Below are positions 1 to 12,800 of a stretch of 64,000 nt of DNA, in pieces. The number at the start of each line of letters is the position of its first letter. The first letter of the stretch is position 1. The position numbers and the translations under genes were made by a program. This DNA comes from Anaeramoeba flamelloides (Eukaryota > Metamonada > Anaeramoebidae): positions 2,485,001 through 2,549,000 of the forward strand of contig JANTQA010000016.1 in the NCBI GenBank assembly GCA_027625915.1, in the 5' to 3' direction. The notes below the pieces were generated by a model. The model ran no database searches. It saw nothing but the letters and a program-made list of their open reading frames with translations, and was not told the DNA's origin.

Positions 1-229
1 ATCCAAGTAACAAAACTGTTTTATCTTTTTAAAAAATCTACAGGTTATTGGTTCGCAAAAAAATTTAACAGCTTTTTTAGATTTTTTAACAAAAAAAAAA
101 CATACTAGATCTCAATATGGAGTTGGTTAAACTTTGAGAGTTTAAGATTTTTTGAAATTATTTTTTTCTTTTTTAACGGAGTTAGTCAAAAAGATTACTT
201 CTTGTTTGTAAGATCAAAAACGCAAACCA

Positions 230-673
230 ATGGGTAACATAAACCAGTCACTTGACAAATTACCCAAAGTCTCCACAAGACAATTCGAACGTAATTTTCG
301 AAATCGACAAAATAATGACTCTTTTTTTTGGGTTGATGAAGCAGGGCAAATTTTCCGAATCAGTGACTTAGCTGCTAATTTGCTTGAATTTAAAAAAGAG
401 GATCTGCTCTATTTCCCCCTTGAGCATTTTTGTCCACCAATCCAACCACACATCAAAAAAGAAACAAATTATTTTATTTATTCATTAGCAACCCAGTCTT
501 GTCAATGTGCAAATCAAACAATTGATGTTGTTTGCGCAATTAAAAAGCCTAAAGAAAAAAAAATGAAGAAATCACACAGCTTAGAGTTTGAAAAGAAAAA
601 CACAAACCCAACTGCACTGAAAAAACAAGAAAGTAAACCAAACTTAACCCGGATCAACCCCAACAACAAAACG

Positions 674-709
<36 letters not shown>

Positions 710-2209
710 AAAAAACATGAACCAAAGACGGAAAAGAATTCAAAAGAAAACCAACCCGAAGAAAAAGATGGAAACGAGGAAAAGGAAGAGGACAAGGAAG
801 AAGAAAAAAAAAAAGAAAAAGAAAAAGAAAAAGAAAAAGAAAAGGAAAAAGAAAAGGAAAAAGAAAATGAAAAAGAAAACGAAAACGAAAAAGAAAACAA
901 AAAAGAAAAAGAAAAAGAAAAAGAAAAAGGAAAAGAAAAAGAAATAGAAATAGGGGCTGAAAATAAAAAAGCTCCACAAACCAAAAAAAAGAAAAATAAG
1001 AAAAAAAAGAAGAAAAAACAAACAAACAAAAATAAAAAAAAAAACAGCATGGTTGGTATTTCAAAAAAAGATAGGCGCTACTTAAAAAAATACCTCTGGA
1101 CCAATTTAGGAATTCTTGCCGTGAATTTTGATGGTAAATTAGTTTTTAAAGTCCGAATATTTAAGCGAACACCACCAAAAAATATTATCAAATTAAGGGT
1201 TGGGATTGAAACTATCACTGAAAAGTTAAACGTTTTGCAAAAAGGTGTCAATGAAAAAATTGAACAAGACAAAAAAAGAAAGGAGCAAGTCGAAATTCGA
1301 GACTTTGAAAAAAAAATTGAAATTTTCATTGAGCAATCCAATTCCTTCATGAAGGAAAAAAAAGAGATTGAGTTACAAATTTTGAACATTGAAGACGAAT
1401 TAGAAACAAGAAAACAGGAGATTAGGAAAATTGAACTCAGTAAGCAAGAAGAAGGCAATAAGAACAATAGCAATGAAAGCAATAAAGATAATGAAGAAAA
1501 TAATATCCAAAAGGAAATTAATAATTTTATGAAGGCAATTGAATTAGAAAAAAAAAAACTCAAATATTCGATAACAAGATTTAAAGATCAAAAATTAAAA
1601 ACTTCGATCGTTAATAAAATGAAGTATTTAAAATTAAAAAGGGATAAAAGCCGAACCGAAACAAAAAGAATGAAGAAGGAATCCCAAAAAGTTGAGAAAC
1701 AAATTGAGCATGTAAACAAACAAATAGAGCAAGTCATCGAACAAACAAAAAAAGATATATTAAATTCAAAAGAGATTGTTGAAAAAAGAAAGAAGATTCT
1801 GGCGATAAAAAATGATATTGAATGGACACAGGATAAAATACAACGCGTTAATAAAAAAATTAAAGATAAGATGAAAGATAACCAGTTGGAAAAAGAATTG
1901 TTAGAGGTGCAAAGAAAATTAAAAAAAATGATCCAAATCAATAATGATTTACAAATGAATATTCAAAGTTTTAGATATTACACAACTCAAAACGATTCGA
2001 ATTTTGATGATGATGAAGATATATCAGAAGTTTGTTTTTTTTTTTTTTTTTCTTTTCTTTTCTTTTTGAAATTCAAATATTTTGTTTCATTAAAAGAAAA
2101 AGTTTTAAGAAACAATAGAACTTGCTCTTTTTGTTTTTTTTTGTTTGTTCGCTTGGTTGAGATTATTAAGAACTACCCGAATTTTGAAGTATCTGAATAT
2201 TATTTTTAA
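230..2209 (+). CDS. PAS-like domain, Lys/Glu-rich coiled-coil protein
   Basis: The open frame encodes 659 residues. Residues about 32-110 resemble a PAS sensor fold (FFWVDEAGQIFRISDLAANL, then LLEFKKEDLL), which is inference from pattern only. A poly-Lys tract near residues 149-160 and a long Glu/Lys repeat to about residue 245 follow. A short ordered segment (YLWTNLGILAVNFDGKLVFK, from about residue 288) precedes a coiled coil from about 320 to 595. The N-terminus MGNINQS could be myristoylated, weakly. The C-terminal Phe-rich stretch is probably an unspliced intron: a GTTTGT donor at 2030 and an AG ending at 2161 bound 132 nt, a multiple of three without a stop. Splicing gives 615 residues ending IIKNYPNFEVSEYYF. 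The acceptor is GAG rather than the TAG used elsewhere, so this junction is tentative. A cytoskeletal or signalling scaffold role is possible but unproven. Confidence 0.7.
2030..2161 (+). other. probable frame-preserving intron of the PAS-like gene
   Basis: GTTTGT followed by a long T-run, ending in TTGAG. It is 132 nt with no in-frame stop, so both spliced and unspliced messages would be translatable. The encoded Phe-rich segment is unlike the acidic sequence on either side (EDISE before, IIKNYPNFE after). The T-run after the donor matches other introns in the window. Confidence 0.5.
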
Positions 2210-5200
2210 GACTAACAACATAAGTATTGACTTTAAAGAATGGCAAGTCAAGAGATCTTGTTAAAATTTCAAATTTTGGTTTTTTTTTTGAAATTTTGGT
2301 AAAAACTTTTTCCATTTTGACAAACACATTTTCTACTACAGTCAGTTCCACTTTTAAGAAACAAACTTTCAACGAAATTTAAGGTACAAAAAAATCTCAA
2401 ATTAATGCACATTTTTTGGAATTTTTTTTTACACAAATAATTTTACTAGAATTTGAATTTTGTGCCTTAAACTTTGTTGAAAATTTGTGTTTTAAAAGTG
2501 GAACTGACTGTATCCAAATTGAAAATTTACCTTGAAAAGGTTTGGAAATCAAAATACTCTTATTGATCTAGCTATCCACTGTTCCACACTTTAAAATGTT
2601 TTAGAGTTTAGCGAGGTTGTATCAATATATTTTCAGATGAAGTGAATCTTTAGATCTCTAAGACACAAACAAAACCCATTTTAAAATTTGCCTTTTTTTT
2701 GTTTAAAAAATTTCATTAAAGTTTTTGGATCAATAAATGATGTTTTTTTTATAATTTTAAACAAAACCCCCAAAAAAAATCCTAAAATTTGCTATATTTT
2801 TTAATATCCTTTAATTCACTAACTTTTAAATCATTTTTATTGTTTGCAACATTGGGTTTCAATACCTACAAAGAGATAAAATTCGCTAGTTCTTACTATT
2901 TGGGGAATATTTTACAAAAAATTTTTTTCATCAAAAATACCCAAAAAACATTTTTTTTTTAATCATTTGGATTTATTTTCACATACAGGCAAACGATTTC
3001 CAAAAAATTATTAGAAAAAGTAATTTATTTTATTATTATTACTATTGAAGAAGTGTAAATTTCAATCTAAATGCCCTTTTACTTAAATTTCAGAAAGTTA
3101 ATCGTAAAATCATAGATTTGTTGATTATTAATGGAAAGACAATACCCAGATTATATTTCATGATTTAAAAAGCAAAAACAAAAAATTGACAAAAAATATC
3201 GAAAAAAAAGAAAAAAAAACAAGAATAAATAAAATTAGGTTTATAAGTAGCAATTAGAAAAAATCAAAAAAATCAAAAAAATACAATACTATCATTTAAT
3301 TAAGAACATCCAAAATTACGGGCACGATATATTTGGTTAATTTAATTTAGTTTGACATGTGAACATGAATGCTCATTTGGGAGGTAGTCGTTTAATTATC
3401 GTCATTTCTTTTTTCTTTAATGATCTTGTTTGCTTAAAACATTTGGTATTGTTTCTCGTTTGCTTTTTCTTTTTTTTATTTTCAAGTTACTTATATTTCT
3501 ATATTTCAGTATCAAAGTATTAGTAAGTAACCACCTGATCATTTTCCTTTATAACTCTTCTTCTCGATATAAAGAAAATTTAGGTAAGAGAAAAAAGGGA
3601 AAAAAAGCAAAAAATAATCATTTTTTAAAATAAAATTTTTTTTAAAAATTTAATGAATTTTTCAGAATTACCAAATCATTATATTAATCGAATTGTTATT
3701 CAAGATTACATTTATAAGTTGATAACTTTTTCTTGAGCAACAAACTGATCTTCAAAACAATTTTTTTTTTAAAACGAACAAAAAGCAAACAAAAATACAT
3801 CAATGATCCAGACTAAAACAATTACTGAATTTTATTTTTTGATTTGATTGGTGAATTTTTTTATTCTTTTCATCAACCCAAATAACAGCATAAAGGTAAA
3901 TTATCATTTCTCAAACTATCATAGCATTATAAGTTGCTATGAAAATAAAATACTTTGGATACTATCAACTCTATTGAAATTTTATGTTTGCTCAATCAGC
4001 TAAACAATTTTCAAAAGTGAATGGAATATTAAAAGTACATATTTTAATTTTTAAAAGCTTTTTTAATATCAAAACCAAACAGTCATGAATTAATAATTCT
4101 TGTTTGAAAAACTTGTTCTCTATTTTTTGTTCTTCTTCTTTTCTTAACTTTATATTTTAGAGAAATTTCAAAGCAAAAGTTGAACGGTTATAATTTTTAA
4201 TAGATAATTTAGATACAAGCAAACAATTAACAACAAATTGAGAAAAAGATGTTGAAATCTAGGATAGAAGAGTTTTTTTTTTAAAAAAAAAGGTATTTTA
4301 CCTTCAAAAGTTAAATTCTCAAAAAGAAAGAGAAATTGACCTTGAGATCTAAGCAATCGATTAAAAAAAAAAAAAACACTCAGCTTTGGTGTTAGAATTT
4401 CTCCAAAATGTCAAATTATAAAAAGAAATGTTTTTTTTTTTATTTTAATTCCCAATTCACTGGGATACTCAAAAGCTGTAAAATGTACTTACCTCCTTAA
4501 AAGATATTTCAATAAAAAAAAAATAAATTCTATCTCGTGCGCATAGTAACAATAATTAAAAAATACTAATATTTTTAAAATCAAATTCAAAGTTAAACAT
4601 TAACAAAATAAAAATTGAAAAACAAATTAAAAAAAAATAAAAATTGATTTAAAATTAATGAAGTGATCATTGCAATGATTTTTTTTAATATAAAAATTTT
4701 AAAATAAATAATCAAAAAATATTTTGTATTTGTTCAACAAATTAAATTTTTTTTCTTTCAATAACAAAATCAATTTTAAACACAATATTTAATCATTAAA
4801 AAACAAAATACTTAATTTAACCAACGTAATTTCGTACTTTTAATTAAAAAAAAAAAACGATAACAAGTAAAAAAAGATATAAAAAAGTGAAAATTCACTG
4901 AAAAAAAAATACTTTTATCAATTTATATGAAATTAATGTAAATGATAAGCATTATGAATAATAATGCTTTTCAAAATACATGTGATTCTGTTTAATATAC
5001 CATTTCTGTTTCACAAAAAAAAAAAAAAAAAAATGGATGTACACAAACAATTAGTGCCACCTAATATCTTCTTTATTAAAATTTTCTAATATTCATTGAA
5101 CTGTTTTTTTTTATATTTTAAGAAAAAAAGATATTCATATTCTAATGAAAATCTTAGAAATATTAAAAAGAGAAAAAGCTAATTTTAAAATTATTGGATT

Positions 5201-5459
5201 TATAACTAGAACTCAGCATAAAATATAATTATGAAATATTATTATAAAACAGAAAATTCATATTATATCAAAAAACCAAAAATTTTTCAATGTAAAAAAT
5301 TAAAATTATAATTCAAAAGTTTTTAATTTTTGCTCTTATAAATTATTACAATATAAAAGATAAACTAAATTAATATTTTTATCTTAACTTTTATTTATCA
5401 AATTATTATTCCTATTACTATAATTATATATCTTTTACTATATAAACAATTAATAGAAT
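2210..5459. other. intergenic region
   Basis: No coding signal was found. It holds the first mariner-type MITE (2339-2510). The stretch from about 4500 to 5459 is especially A/T-rich, with many A and T runs, and lies upstream of the RGS gene. The short open frames here are low-complexity and lack recognisable domains. Confidence 0.6.
2339..2510. repeat. MITE family A, copy 1 (Tc1/mariner type)
   Basis: A 172-bp near-palindrome. The left end CAGTCAGTTCCACTTTTAAG mirrors the right end CTTTTAAAAGTGGAACTGACTG with few mismatches. It is flanked by TA on both sides (2337-2338 and 2511-2512), the target-site duplication expected of Tc1/mariner elements. Related copies lie at 27706-27900 and 44205-44374. 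No transposase is encoded. Confidence 0.9.
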
Positions 5460-7488
5460 ATGGCAATAATAAAATTGCAATCATTAGATCATAAGTTACC
5501 TTCAACCCCAAATCAACTATCAAAAGAAATTTTAAAAGATAAAACTAAAAACATCAAATTTAAGAGAAATTTTTATATCCAAAAATCTGAAAGTTATGAC
5601 AGTTCGAATTATAAATTCCCAAGAGGAAGGCATACAAAAACCAGATCATCTGATGGATTTAGCCCAAAATCAAAAAAAAAGAGAAAACAATATAGAGTGC
5701 GCCTTTCACCAAAAAATTCGACAGGATCTTTATTTAGTAATACAAATGTTGATAAGAATTACAGAAAGAAACAAAGAAAAAAAAGAAAAAGTTTTAATGA
5801 ATTGTAAAATTTTTTTTTTTTTGTTTAACCTATTTATTTTTAATATTGTTGTGTTTTTTTCAATTATTTCATTTTTTTTTTTTCACTAATCCTCATTTTT
5901 TTTTTTATTATTAACCCTCATTTTTTTAAAAAAATATTTTTTTTTTATTTAAATCTTTTATTATATTTTTTTGTTTGTTTTATAAAAAAAAAATAAATAA
6001 AAATAGATCAAAGCTCGAAAAGGTGAATTCAAATACAAAATCAATTTCAATAAAAGAGTTATCTCTATTAGATAGTTTTGAATCATTTTTTCAATTGCCA
6101 TATGCTGTTAAATTTTTTCAAGAATGGATGAGTGATATTTTTTCACAAGAAATCCTTTTATTTTATTTGGATCTATCATTTTTTAAAGAAAATTATTCAG
6201 AAGAAGTAAATATTATTATTAGTTTATATACATAAATGCTATATATATATATATATATCTGCTTATATTAAAATATATACATAATCAATTTTTTTTATTT
6301 TATTCTCTCTTTACATAATTTTCTTTTAAAAATTAAAAAAAAAAAAAATTATTTACAACCATATAGAATAGCGAAGAATTATGTGATTATATTATAGAAA
6401 ATTATATTAATGATGGTTCCATTTTTGAAATTGAATTAGAATTTGAAGAGCAACAAGAAATTCTAAACAGATGGGAATTACAAGATTTTGGATACGATTT
6501 ATTTGATAAGGTCTCAAAAAAAATCACCCAAATAATATCAAATGATTTTTTCCCAAGATTTGTGGAATCTATTTACTTTCAAGAACTTTCAGAAACAGAT
6601 TCAAAAAAAAATTATAAATTAAAACAAAATAGTTATCTCTCTGTAACATTAGCATCCGAAATAGAAGATATCAAAGCACTCAATCAGGAAATACAATTTG
6701 TTGGGGAAGCAAGGAATCCAATTTTACTCTGTCAAGAATTATTATTAGATCTGATTGACATAATTGATTCAGAATATTCCTTTTTAAAACAATATATAAA
6801 CACTGAATCCATTTTTAGATCTCTAAGTTTCAAAAAATTTTTGGTGCATTGTTGTGAATTACAAAATATTGATTTGTCAATAATTACAGAATCGAACCCA
6901 GACGAAAAAAAATCCTTTTTTATTAATTTATATAACATAATGTCGATTCATTATTTGATCGTTAATCGCCCACCGTCAGATGTCAGGTCACTTAATTTAT
7001 TAAAATTGGATTGCAAATATAAAATTAGCGGTGAACTCTGGTCGCTCTCAGAAATTTATGATCATTTATTAAAACTAAACACCAAGAACAAAAAATTGAA
7101 AATCCCAAAATCCAAATTCCCCAAAGACCTTGCCTGCTCTACTACCGACCCTAGAATCCATTTCACTTTATTTACTTTTAATTCTCAGCCTATCAATTTA
7201 AAGGTCTATTATCCCGAGAGTCTCAATAGTAAATTACATTTGGAAACGATCAATTATTTAAATTCTTATTTGAAATTAGAGCATACCAAACAAATGATCA
7301 TCTTGCCTCAAATATTTAATCTTTGCTCAAGAGATTTCGGCACTTCTCCTTCTCAAATTTTATTTTGGATAAGAAATTTTTTACAAATAAAAGACCCAAT
7401 TAATTTATATTTTTATGGTCTTACTACAGAAAATTTTAAAGTCAAACCATTAATTTTATTTACAAATATATTTTACGATAAAAATTAA
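5460..7488 (+). CDS. RGS domain + DUF547 protein (three exons)
   Basis: Proposed exons are 5460-5803, 6007-6205 and 6367-7488, with introns of 203 and 161 nt (GTAAAA...TAG and GTAAAT...TAG). All phases agree, giving 554 residues. Residues 1-130 are basic and probably disordered. Residues about 136-255 look like an RGS fold, running from LLDSFESFFQLPYAVKFFQE to FFPRFVESIYFQEL. Residues about 336-525 look like DUF547, with FFINLYNIMSIHYLI, the DPRIHFTL block and a C-terminal FGTSPSQILFWI. RGS domains accelerate GTP hydrolysis by G-alpha subunits; the role of DUF547 is unknown. The protein probably acts at the inner plasma membrane in heterotrimeric G-protein signalling. The RGS fold is split by the second intron, so an unspliced gene model would miss it. 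No membrane segment is visible. Confidence 0.85.
6241..6259. repeat. (AT)n microsatellite in RGS-gene intron 2
   Basis: About nine AT units inside the 161-nt second intron of the RGS-DUF547 gene. Similar AT tracts occur near 34503-34525 and 35844-35862. Confidence 0.9.
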
Positions 7489-9896
7489 AGTTTTTTTTTA
7501 TTTTTTAATTTTTATTTTTTAATGTATATTATTTTTTTATGGTTAATTTATTTTTTTTTTTTTTTTCTTCTACAAAGATCACTGAAAGAATTTTCAAATG
7601 ATTTATTTTTTCGAAAAAAAATATTATTTATGTTCTGAATAAAATTATTTTTACGATTTTTTATTAATCCCGAGACTTTATTTTTAAAAGATAAACTTTA
7701 TTTCAAAAATAGTTGACACATCAGAAATAATTAATTGGTAAAAAAAAAAAAAATTCTTTAGTATTCAAGATCAATAAATTATTAAATCTGAGTAATAATT
7801 CACTTTTTAATTATTATAGATATACACATAAAAAACTGATTTTTTAAAAATTATCAAAAAAATAAAAATAAAAATAGAAAAAAAGTTAAATCACAATTTT
7901 TGAAATAAACTCTACAAAATTTTTATTACTGAAATTCCAATAAAAGTAGGTTAATAAGAAGATTTGTTACAAATGAATATATTCATTAGAAAAGGGATTA
8001 CCTAGTATCGATTCTCTTAGTGAAATGCTATTCTCAAAAATTCTGAATTTTTATTTAGATTGTTTTCTCTAAATTTTGCTAGGTCAGTATCTTAAATGTA
8101 GTTGTTATTTTATTTAATTATATTCTTTCAAGTGTACTTTTTATTCTAGATTGTTTTCTACAGTGTTTTAGATCCCTATTTTAGATATAATTATTTATTC
8201 ATAATTACTCTTAAAATACTTTTACAACTGAAATCAAAATAACAAGAAGTTATCTAATTAATTTGTAAGTATAGACCCAATAATAGTTTAAATAGATAAT
8301 AAGAAAATATTGATCTATTATATTACCAAAAAATCCATGTGAAAAGAAGGTTCATAAAAAACAAAAAAAGTAAGGGGAAAAAGGTTTGGAGAGGTTAAAA
8401 CCCTTGAAAAGGTAAAATTAAGAAAGGAGGGGATGAAAAGAAAAGATTCTATCATAAAAAAAATTTTTTTTACTTTATTTTAAAGTGCATTATTGATTGT
8501 TATTTTGTTTATTTTCTTTTTTAAAGGTCATAAAGTATCTATTTTTTGTATATTTTTGAAGATTCTCTACATATATAGATTTTTTTTTTGTAATATAGTT
8601 GTAAAGTACTTGTTGTGAGTTATATTCTCCCCAATACATTTCTTTTTTTGAGAAAATTCATGGAAAATTAAAAATAATACACAAGTACTCTGCAAATATC
8701 AGCCTTTTTTAAAACATGATTAAAAATCAAGTTAAAATAAAAGAAGTTTCTCACTTTGTTCAAACAATATTTATCATTTTGAGACTGATTGTGAAAAAAA
8801 AAAAAGTTGAGAATAAACAAATATCAGTATATTAAAAAATCTCCTAAAGATATCAATAAATCAAATTAATATCAAAAATTATATCTTCCCTTTTATTGGT
8901 AGTTTATTGGCCATATTCATGAATCTACAATTAAAAATCCTTGTTAGATGATTAAGGATCTCTACATGTTATTGGAATCGAAATATTTTGGTCGTATTTT
9001 CAAAAAAATATTATAAACGATTTAAAATATCCTTATTAAAATAACTCAGATTTCCTATCAACATAGACAAAATTAATCAGGAAATTAACTACCTCTCAAA
9101 AGTATTTGACTCTTACTGAAAAAAAAGTAAAACAGGGAAAAAACGTTTCAACAAGGTTTTTAATTTGGAGCCTGACTGAAAATTCAAAGTAAGACCAATA
9201 AATAAAAAGAAAGAATAAATAAATGAAGACCAAAGGAAGTATTCAACCTAATAATATTTTTTTAATAAGGTTTTTTCTTATTGGATGAACTTATTTATTA
9301 AAAATTTATTATAAAAATTGACTATTTTTGAGATCTCCAAAACAACATAAACAATTTCGATATGAACTTAGATTTCAATTGCAATGTTGGTTCGATTGAA
9401 AATAATATAATACATTATTATTTAAAGTTAATTTGTTTCTTCTTTTAATTGATTTTACTTTTTAGGTTCTGTGATTCTATGAATATTCCCGATTAAAAAT
9501 TGCCTAGATCTTTTTTCCACAACAGTGAACTAGTTATTCAATTTTTGAAAAAAAACTTAAGAAATTATTTCAAAAATTTAGAAAAAATTAAACACCAATA
9601 ACTAATCCCAATAAAAAAATTCTTTGTTCCATATTTTTCATCAGAACTCTATCAAATTCAAACACTTTTATGGCCAAATTTTGAATTCTAAAAATATCCT
9701 TTTTGGACAACTATAAAATTTCTAATCCAATAACTGAGATTCAAAAGTACAAAAACCAATCAAGCATATGAAATCTTCTCTTTTCCTGATTTTATAACCA
9801 TAAACCTTAAAAAATCATTTTTTCATATTTTTCTTTTGGGGAATTTTGTTACTATTTTTTCCAATAGAAACACAAGTTAAAAATTAAATTTCACAA
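7489..9896. other. intergenic region
   Basis: No gene is recognised. A purine-rich patch lies at about 8335-8450. The interspersed repeat F copy 1 occupies about 9080-9535, ending some 360 bp before the VPS16 start, so it may lie in that gene's upstream region. Confidence 0.6.
9080..9535 (+). repeat. interspersed repeat F, copy 1
   Basis: It shares collinear sequence with about 27340-28025, 38440-38935 and 51960-52990. Shared blocks include a 5' part with GTTTCAACAAGG / AGTTCAACAACC, then AATAAATAAAAAGAAAGAAT, a middle GACTATTTTTGAGATCTCC, and a 3' part TTAAAGTTAATTTGTTTCTT. Copies are old and diverged. I see no terminal inverted repeats and no coding sequence. Its class is unknown. Confidence 0.65.
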
Positions 9897-12800
9897 ATGA
9901 ACAACCCGTCACTCACTTGGAACAAATTTGATAGGTACTTTTATGAAACAAATGAGTTTTATCAAATGGAATGGGAAGACATTGATCTTTCCAATTATAT
10001 TGTGTCAGCCTCCAGATTTGGGGGTCTTTTAGCCTTAATTCTCGATGACTCAAAGGTCATTCAAATCAATTCTGTTTCAATCAAACATCGCATATTTATT
10101 TATACATCTTCTGGTGTCTTAATTTCGCAAATTGACTATGGCAACAAAAAGGTTAAAGGTGTAGGTTGGACACTTGACGAAAGATTATTAGTTGTTTATG
10201 AGGATTGTTCTGTAGTGATTTATGACATATTTGGTGAGATTATCAAGACAATCTTGATGGCGCAAGAAAAAGATCAAGAATTGGTCTACCGAACCGTTGT
10301 TTGGGAAAATGGGATTGTAATCTTAACTAAAAAAGATCGTTTGATTTTAATTGAAAGTATGGATGATCCAAAAATTATGGAATATAACCTCCCGCTTAAA
10401 TTGGGTGCTGTCACCGCTATGGAAATTATATTACCCTTTTTTACATTTTCAGGTAAGAAAGATCCCTCGCCATTCTTTCATTTCCCTTTAACAGAAACAT
10501 TTTTCTTTCCTTATTTACTTGTTTTTTTTTAATTTTTTTTTTTTCTTTTTCAGTTTTTTTTTGTTAGGGCTTATTGACTCATTTTTTAAAAAATCAAGAG
10601 AAATGAAAAAGAAAATTAAATTCTATTCAATGATTGTATAAGACAAATAATCGTTTTGAATCATTCAATGATTGTAAACTTGAATAGGTCTAAAATTAAA
10701 AGAGGGTATAATGGCCTAAAAATTTTTACCTTACATTTTTTACTGGTATTTGAAATTTATATGGGATATATTTTCATCTTGGTCCGGTTCTCTTTTTTCA
10801 ATTCTAGAATCTTTTTTGTCATTTAGGGTTCTTATTTCACACAAAGTATCCACACAAGCACAGATTATCACAAAATATTACATAAAACAATAAACCAAGA
10901 TCCCATAAAACAAATAAACAGAGATGACAAATTTCATTCTATTTATTTGGAATTTTTATTAGCCAAAGGAAAATCAAGTGAAAATTATGTCACACTTAAA
11001 ATATATTATACCAGTAAACAAAAATATTCCTTTTATTTAGTATGTTAAGCCCAAAATATGGTATAAAATGAGAACCAAACAAAAAATAAACAAAGAAGAT
11101 CCCAGATACAATCAATTACTTTGAGATTGATTGGTTAAGAAAAATCCGAAGTTGAGGTGAAAATTTATTCCCATTTACGATTCCAATACAAGTAAAAAAT
11201 TCATTTAAATCCACTTAATTTGTGGTCAAACACAATAACCACGATTACTCTTCTTTGGTATTAGTTTCAAAAAATGAAAAGAATAAGAGAATAGTGATTA
11301 AAAAAGATTTGTCTTTGCTTGGCTAATTAGTAACCAAACAAAATCGGATTTTCTTTTTTGGAGTTCTACCAATAATATTGTTTTATGAAAATACTGTTAT
11401 TTTCCAATTAAGAAATGAAAATTATTACTTGTATTTGACTACTAAATAGGAAAAAACTCCGTTCAAGGATCAACTAATTTTGGAAATTTTCGTGGCATTT
11501 AGCCCAAAAGTTTCATTACTTCACCTTTATTCAAAGACAAGATAACAACATTATAAAAATGCAAATTGAACGAAATTTTTATTTTTACATTTTTTTCAAT
11601 TTACCAGTATTAGAAATTCAGCGAGCGAACATTTTTAATTATTCTTCTTGGGGACATAATACTTAATGCTTTATTTGGGGATTTCATTCAAAAATTGGTT
11701 ATTTGATCTTTATAATGTATATAGATATATTTATTTTAATAAAGAATAAAACAAATCATTTATTTTCTTGTTGTGTAATACTGTGGGATATAATCAGTTT
11801 CATGTTTTTTTTTTTTTATTTTTATTTTTTTTTTATAATAATTAAATGAAAATTTTGATTTTACTCAATTATATTAAATTAAAAAATAAAAACGGAATCT
11901 GTATGAAAAAATAGGCTCTATAAACCGAATTATTATTAAAGTGTGCAAAAATTCTTACATTCATTCTTTAATTTTGCGTTTTTTATTTTAATGAGAACAA
12001 AGGTTATCTATAGTTGACGCTGTAACATAAATAAATACATTTATCAAGATAAAAACAGATAAAAATAAAGATAAAAAAAAATGTTTTCTATTTTAAAATA
12101 ATAATTGTACATTTCGAGATTTTATTTTAGTATAAACCGAATAAAATTATTAATTAATGAATTCAAAAAAGTGATTAATAAATGCTCCTTCTCTTTCAAT
12201 TTCTAAATTTATTCTACTTATCATCCAGTTAACGAAATTCACAAGTATCTAACAGTTTATGTAATCACACACAAATGTGAAAATTCTTGTTCTTTAAGGG
12301 ACTAATCTCTATTAATTTTTTTGACCTAAATTTAATCGAGATTGTGATATTTTTTTGACAATTACTTAGATTTTAAAACCCCTGTTTATTTTCAATATTA
12401 AACATATTTCTAGATAAGGAATCCTTATTTAAAAATTGGTCAAAAAAAAATAATAGAGACTAGTCCCTTAAGGAATCTTTTTTTTTTTTTTCTTTTTTTT
12501 TTTTTCGGATTTTATCTAATATATGTTCTTGATAGGATTTGAGTCTGGTGAATTAAGTGGGTATTAATTGGTTATTATACGTTTCCTCTTTACAAATCAC
12601 GTTATTTGTTTTATGATATGTGATCAAGTATCATCTTACATAAAATCAGTTTCAATTTGTATTTTATCAAAATAAAAAACTTCAAATTAAAAATTACTAA
12701 AAATTCCTAAAGGCAATTTAAAGTTTGAATGGGCGCTTGAAAAACTATTTAAAAAGTATTCCCTTGAAAATTTAATTAAATTACAAACTAACCTTTTTTT

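Noticed and set aside
514-1064. Long Phe/Ser/Leu-rich frames on the minus strand opposite the Lys/Glu tract
   Set aside because: They are mirror images of AAA/GAA repeats on the coding strand; the low-complexity content has no domain.
11380-11430. Terminus-like ACTGTTATTTTCCAATTAAG similar to element C
   Set aside because: No mirrored partner or collinear interior was found nearby, so not listed as a copy.
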